Source of the DNA: Trogon surrucura
Taxonomy: Eukaryota > Chordata > Aves > Trogoniformes > Trogonidae
DNA length: 64,000 nucleotides
Assembly: GCA_020746105.1 (NCBI GenBank)
Contig: CM036618.1
Span: 119,957,161-120,021,160, forward strand
Direction of reading: 5' to 3'
Positions 61,231-64,000 of this stretch are shown piece by piece. Each line of letters begins with the position of its first letter. Position 1 is the stretch's first letter. A program made the translations under genes and the position numbers. The notes under the pieces are model-generated. The model was given only the letters and a program-made list of their open reading frames with translations. It was not told where the DNA came from and searched no databases.

Positions 61231-63331
61231 GGTATAAACCTGCCAATAGGGTGGCTAATTTATGTTGGCTGGTTTATCTGGCTTGCAGCGGTAAATGTGT
61301 ACATTGCACATAACAAAGTAAAGGCCGATTAATCACTCCATTTAAAATGTCATCAAGTTAAAAGCTACAGAAATGCAAGTGTAAGCATGCAATTAGGACC
61401 ACAACCCCAGGCTACCGGCTTTTCCCACCTTCTTATCAATCCTTCGATGGTATGCAGGCTTTAATCAATGACTCTAAGCACAGGCTAGACTAAGAGGCAT
61501 CTTTTAATAATTTTATCAGTAAAAAAATACGATGGCTCTTTATAACCTACAGTCTTTAAAGCCAGACTTCGTGAGAAGTTTTCAGCAGAAGCTGAGGTGC
61601 CTGTCGAAGTCATTGGCTGTTTTCAAGACATTCTAACTGCATTTCTGTGAAGATGTCTTCAGGCTCTAAAAGTCCCCATTAATTTTATTTTCCAAATATT
61701 GTCACTTTCAAAAATATTGTGAGGGTTATCTCCAGGGCTGGTACAGTTTGTGGTTTGGTTGGTTGTGGGGTTTTTTTTTTTTCCAAAGTGCTTTGTAACT
61801 GAGCCCTTGGGCTTCACATCAGCAACGTCTGTAAGTGAAACCTTAATTTCTGTATCAGGACTATTTAGATTTCAAGCAAAGTGTGTATTTAAGTGCTTTG
61901 CTAGACCACTGCTGTTGTTCTTGCCTGGGCAACTGAACTTGTGTCTCTCTTTAAGTCACCAAACTGCTTGGCTTGTATCCCTGCTGACCCTACAGCAATT
62001 TTTCATCAATAGGGATGCGCAGAAGAGGCCAAAAGGCACAACTGGGGAAGGTGCTGGGGTATTTTTCTGCGTGACAACCTGATCAAGATGGGACACTAAA
62101 TGTATTACTCCAGACAGTCAGACCTAATCTCTCCAGTTTAACCAGTGATCTTTTAAAGAGCTATTGCAGAATTGCCAATTTACTGTCCGTGCTACCTGCC
62201 CTCTATATGAGAATAAGAAATACGTTGGTTCTAGACTGTGATAAAGCTTGATATTTTATATGCTACCAGCTCGCTCAAGACCCAAAATTGAAAGAAATTA
62301 ATTATTTTTAACTCAAACAAGATTCTGATGCCCAGCCCTGCGTTTGTTTGCTCTGTGTTTTGTTAGATACTGGAAAAAAAACATTTGATTAAGCTGAGGA
62401 GCAAAAATTTGTTGGCTTCCAACCTTCTTATGGGAAATAGAAGATGCGCATTTGTAAGAAAGTTTTCATGAGATACATGGAGTCACAGAGGCCCCAAGAA
62501 CCAGTAAAAAAGGATTGAAATACAGATGTATTTTCTGGGCAGACCTATGAAATGAATTTTCGATATACTGAATCCCACCTCTTCTTTTTTTTTATTGTTG
62601 CTTTATTAGTTTAAGAGATTGTTTTATTATAATTGGTTGCAGACCGGAGTGCTGTTGTGGGTGCACTTCTGTCAAAACAGCGGTAACAAAGTTGATCAGA
62701 AAAGAAACCCCAAACCAGAAGGGGCAGAGAAGGTGATCTGAATATGCTTTTTTTCATCTCTGTGTGTGTGTAAAATAGATAAACTTATGGTTAAATCAGT
62801 AAAAGAGCTTGTCGAACTGGGCAAGAATACCAGATCACAGATGATATTGTTCTTTTGTCTTCTCGAAGTTGAGTTTTGCAACAGTTTTATAAGGAGGGGT
62901 TGAGTGGGGAAGCTTTATTAAAGGATCACACTAATGTTTGATAAAATTTTGGACTAGAGGCTTTAGCCTCATGTCTCAGAAAAAGAAATGCTAGCAGCAG
63001 CCTGGGAAGCCGTATTTCTCTCTTATTCTTGTTTATCGCTTTGTTTTCTTTATGAACACTGACATTTTTCTCCAGTGTCATGCTGACAGCTGAGGTGTCG
63101 GCTCCCCATAGCTCCGCTCGTGCGCTCGTACAGAGTTTCGGCAGCATTTTTTGTTGTCGTTCTTAAGAAATTGGCCTTGGAAGAAGAAATAGGTCTATGA
63201 AAAACATCTACAGACTTTTTCAAAATCCTTCTCGGCTTCTTTTGACAGCTTCTTCTCTTAACGGTTTTGTCTGAATGTTTTCATTCTTCATAAGTTTTCA
63301 ATTATTTCCCTTTTGTTTTCTTGTTTTACAG

Positions 63332-63395
63332 ACAGTTTAGAAGAATGTGCTGGGAAGAGTTGAAGAAAAAGAAAATCCTCTATTATTTGAAAAGA
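63332..63395 (+). other. Exon-like segment (speculative)
   Basis: A strong acceptor (CCTTTTGTTTTCTTGTTTTACAG) precedes 64 nt ending GAG|GTAGCT. One frame is open, reading QFRRMCWEELKKKKILYYLK. No matching protein is recognised and it may be chance. Confidence 0.15.
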
Positions 63396-63861
63396 GGTAG
63401 CTATCTCATCTTCTGATCTAGCAAAGTAGAACATGAGTTTTTGATCTTTTTACATGTTTTGAACTTCTGAGCCTTCGAAGGTCTCGTATGCTGCAGCTTT
63501 TGGGGGCATTATGGTACCTTTTCATGATCATTCCTGTATTCTTTTCTGCTGCAATTAACATTTGACATGAGTCTGTCTTCAAACAATGTTTTTGAGGAGA
63601 GGGAACCTTCTTCTTAATGATATCTCCTTGTTTAGGTCAGGAGGTCTTTGTGGGACTCTGCATTTTGTCACCATTCTCACCCAACAGTGTTTTAATGTTG
63701 CCTTGAGACAAAGGTTGCCTCGGTGGTAATCTGTTCCTCTCCTTCCTTAGGACACAGATCCGGAGATCAGAGATTAAAACCAGGTTTTAGTCATGTTATG
63801 CAAAAATCAGCGTTCTGGCTTTTTTTGTTTTGTGAATTACATCAGAATCTCAAAAATGAGG

Positions 63862-63906
63862 AGTTGTTGTGGTGGTGGTGGTGATGGTTGCTGTTATTAT
63901 TGTTAT
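63862..63906. repeat. GTT/GGT-rich simple repeat
   Basis: The run GTTGTTGTGGTGGTGGTGGT is followed by GATGGTTGCTGTTATTATTG, a degenerate trinucleotide microsatellite. Confidence 0.8.
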
Positions 63907-64000
63907 GTGACCTGGGAAATCTCGATGTATTTTCAGGAATTCTGCCTCCTGGTTGTCTTTTCTTCTGAAACCAAAACCCTCTACATATTGAGTTGTTGTT

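Larger units (their letters stand above)
60141..64000. other. Intergenic sequence downstream of KIF16B
   Basis: No clear gene is visible. A CpG/GC-richer patch at 60300-61230 carries overlapping chance-like ORFs on both strands (- 60217-60843, 208 codons; + 60665-61129, 154 codons). A stretch at 61360-61510 is rich in homeodomain-like words. A possible small exon lies at 63332-63395, and a GTT/GGT-rich run at 63862-63906. In human the next gene past the KIF16B 3' end is MACROD2, in convergent orientation; none of its exons is recognised here. Confidence 0.45.

Noticed and set aside
60141-64000. 3' exons of MACROD2 on the minus strand
   Set aside because: Expected from human gene order, but I recognised no MACROD2 coding sequence in this interval.

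Overview
This is vertebrate nuclear DNA, almost certainly from a bird. It is AT-rich intronic sequence with spliceosomal introns and scattered CR1 LINE copies, most of them ending in the avian CR1 3' octamer repeat (variants of ATTCTATG). One tRNA-Ile-like SINE with a CR1 tail (13831-14018) resembles the passerine TguSINE1 type, so a songbird relative is plausible but not proven.

Only one gene is clearly supported: the 3' part of KIF16B (kinesin-3 family, also called SNX23) on the + strand. Seven consecutive coding exons of the standard transcript can be read with matching splice phases: about 1617-1775, 2604-2709, 3242-3292, 10172-10294, 18311-18400, 42390-42473 and 58538-58696 (stop codon at the end). 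The last four encode the C-terminal PX domain, which binds PI(3)P and anchors this plus-end motor to early endosomes. The motor, FHA and most coiled-coil exons lie upstream of the window. A 3' UTR probably runs to about 60.1 kb, where two AATAAA signals occur.

The most interesting element is a 2175-nt open exon at 4207-6381, in the intron between the 51-nt exon and the first PX exon. It has a strong splice acceptor, is in phase with the preceding exon, and encodes 724 residues followed by a stop. It reads as an alternative terminal exon that would replace the whole PX domain with a large tail. The first half of that tail looks disordered and Ser/Cys-rich. The second half looks globular, with a PH-like C-terminus resembling the nischarin/STK11IP type by eye. 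Polyadenylation signals follow at 7951 and 8917.

The remaining ~60 kb is intron plus ~4 kb of intergenic DNA. It holds about sixteen CR1 fragments on both strands, all defective where coding sequence is visible; the SINE; several short tandem duplications; some GC-rich patches with chance or unassigned ORFs; and several homeodomain-motif-rich stretches that may be conserved non-coding elements. No rRNA, functional tRNA, CRISPR or prokaryotic feature is present.
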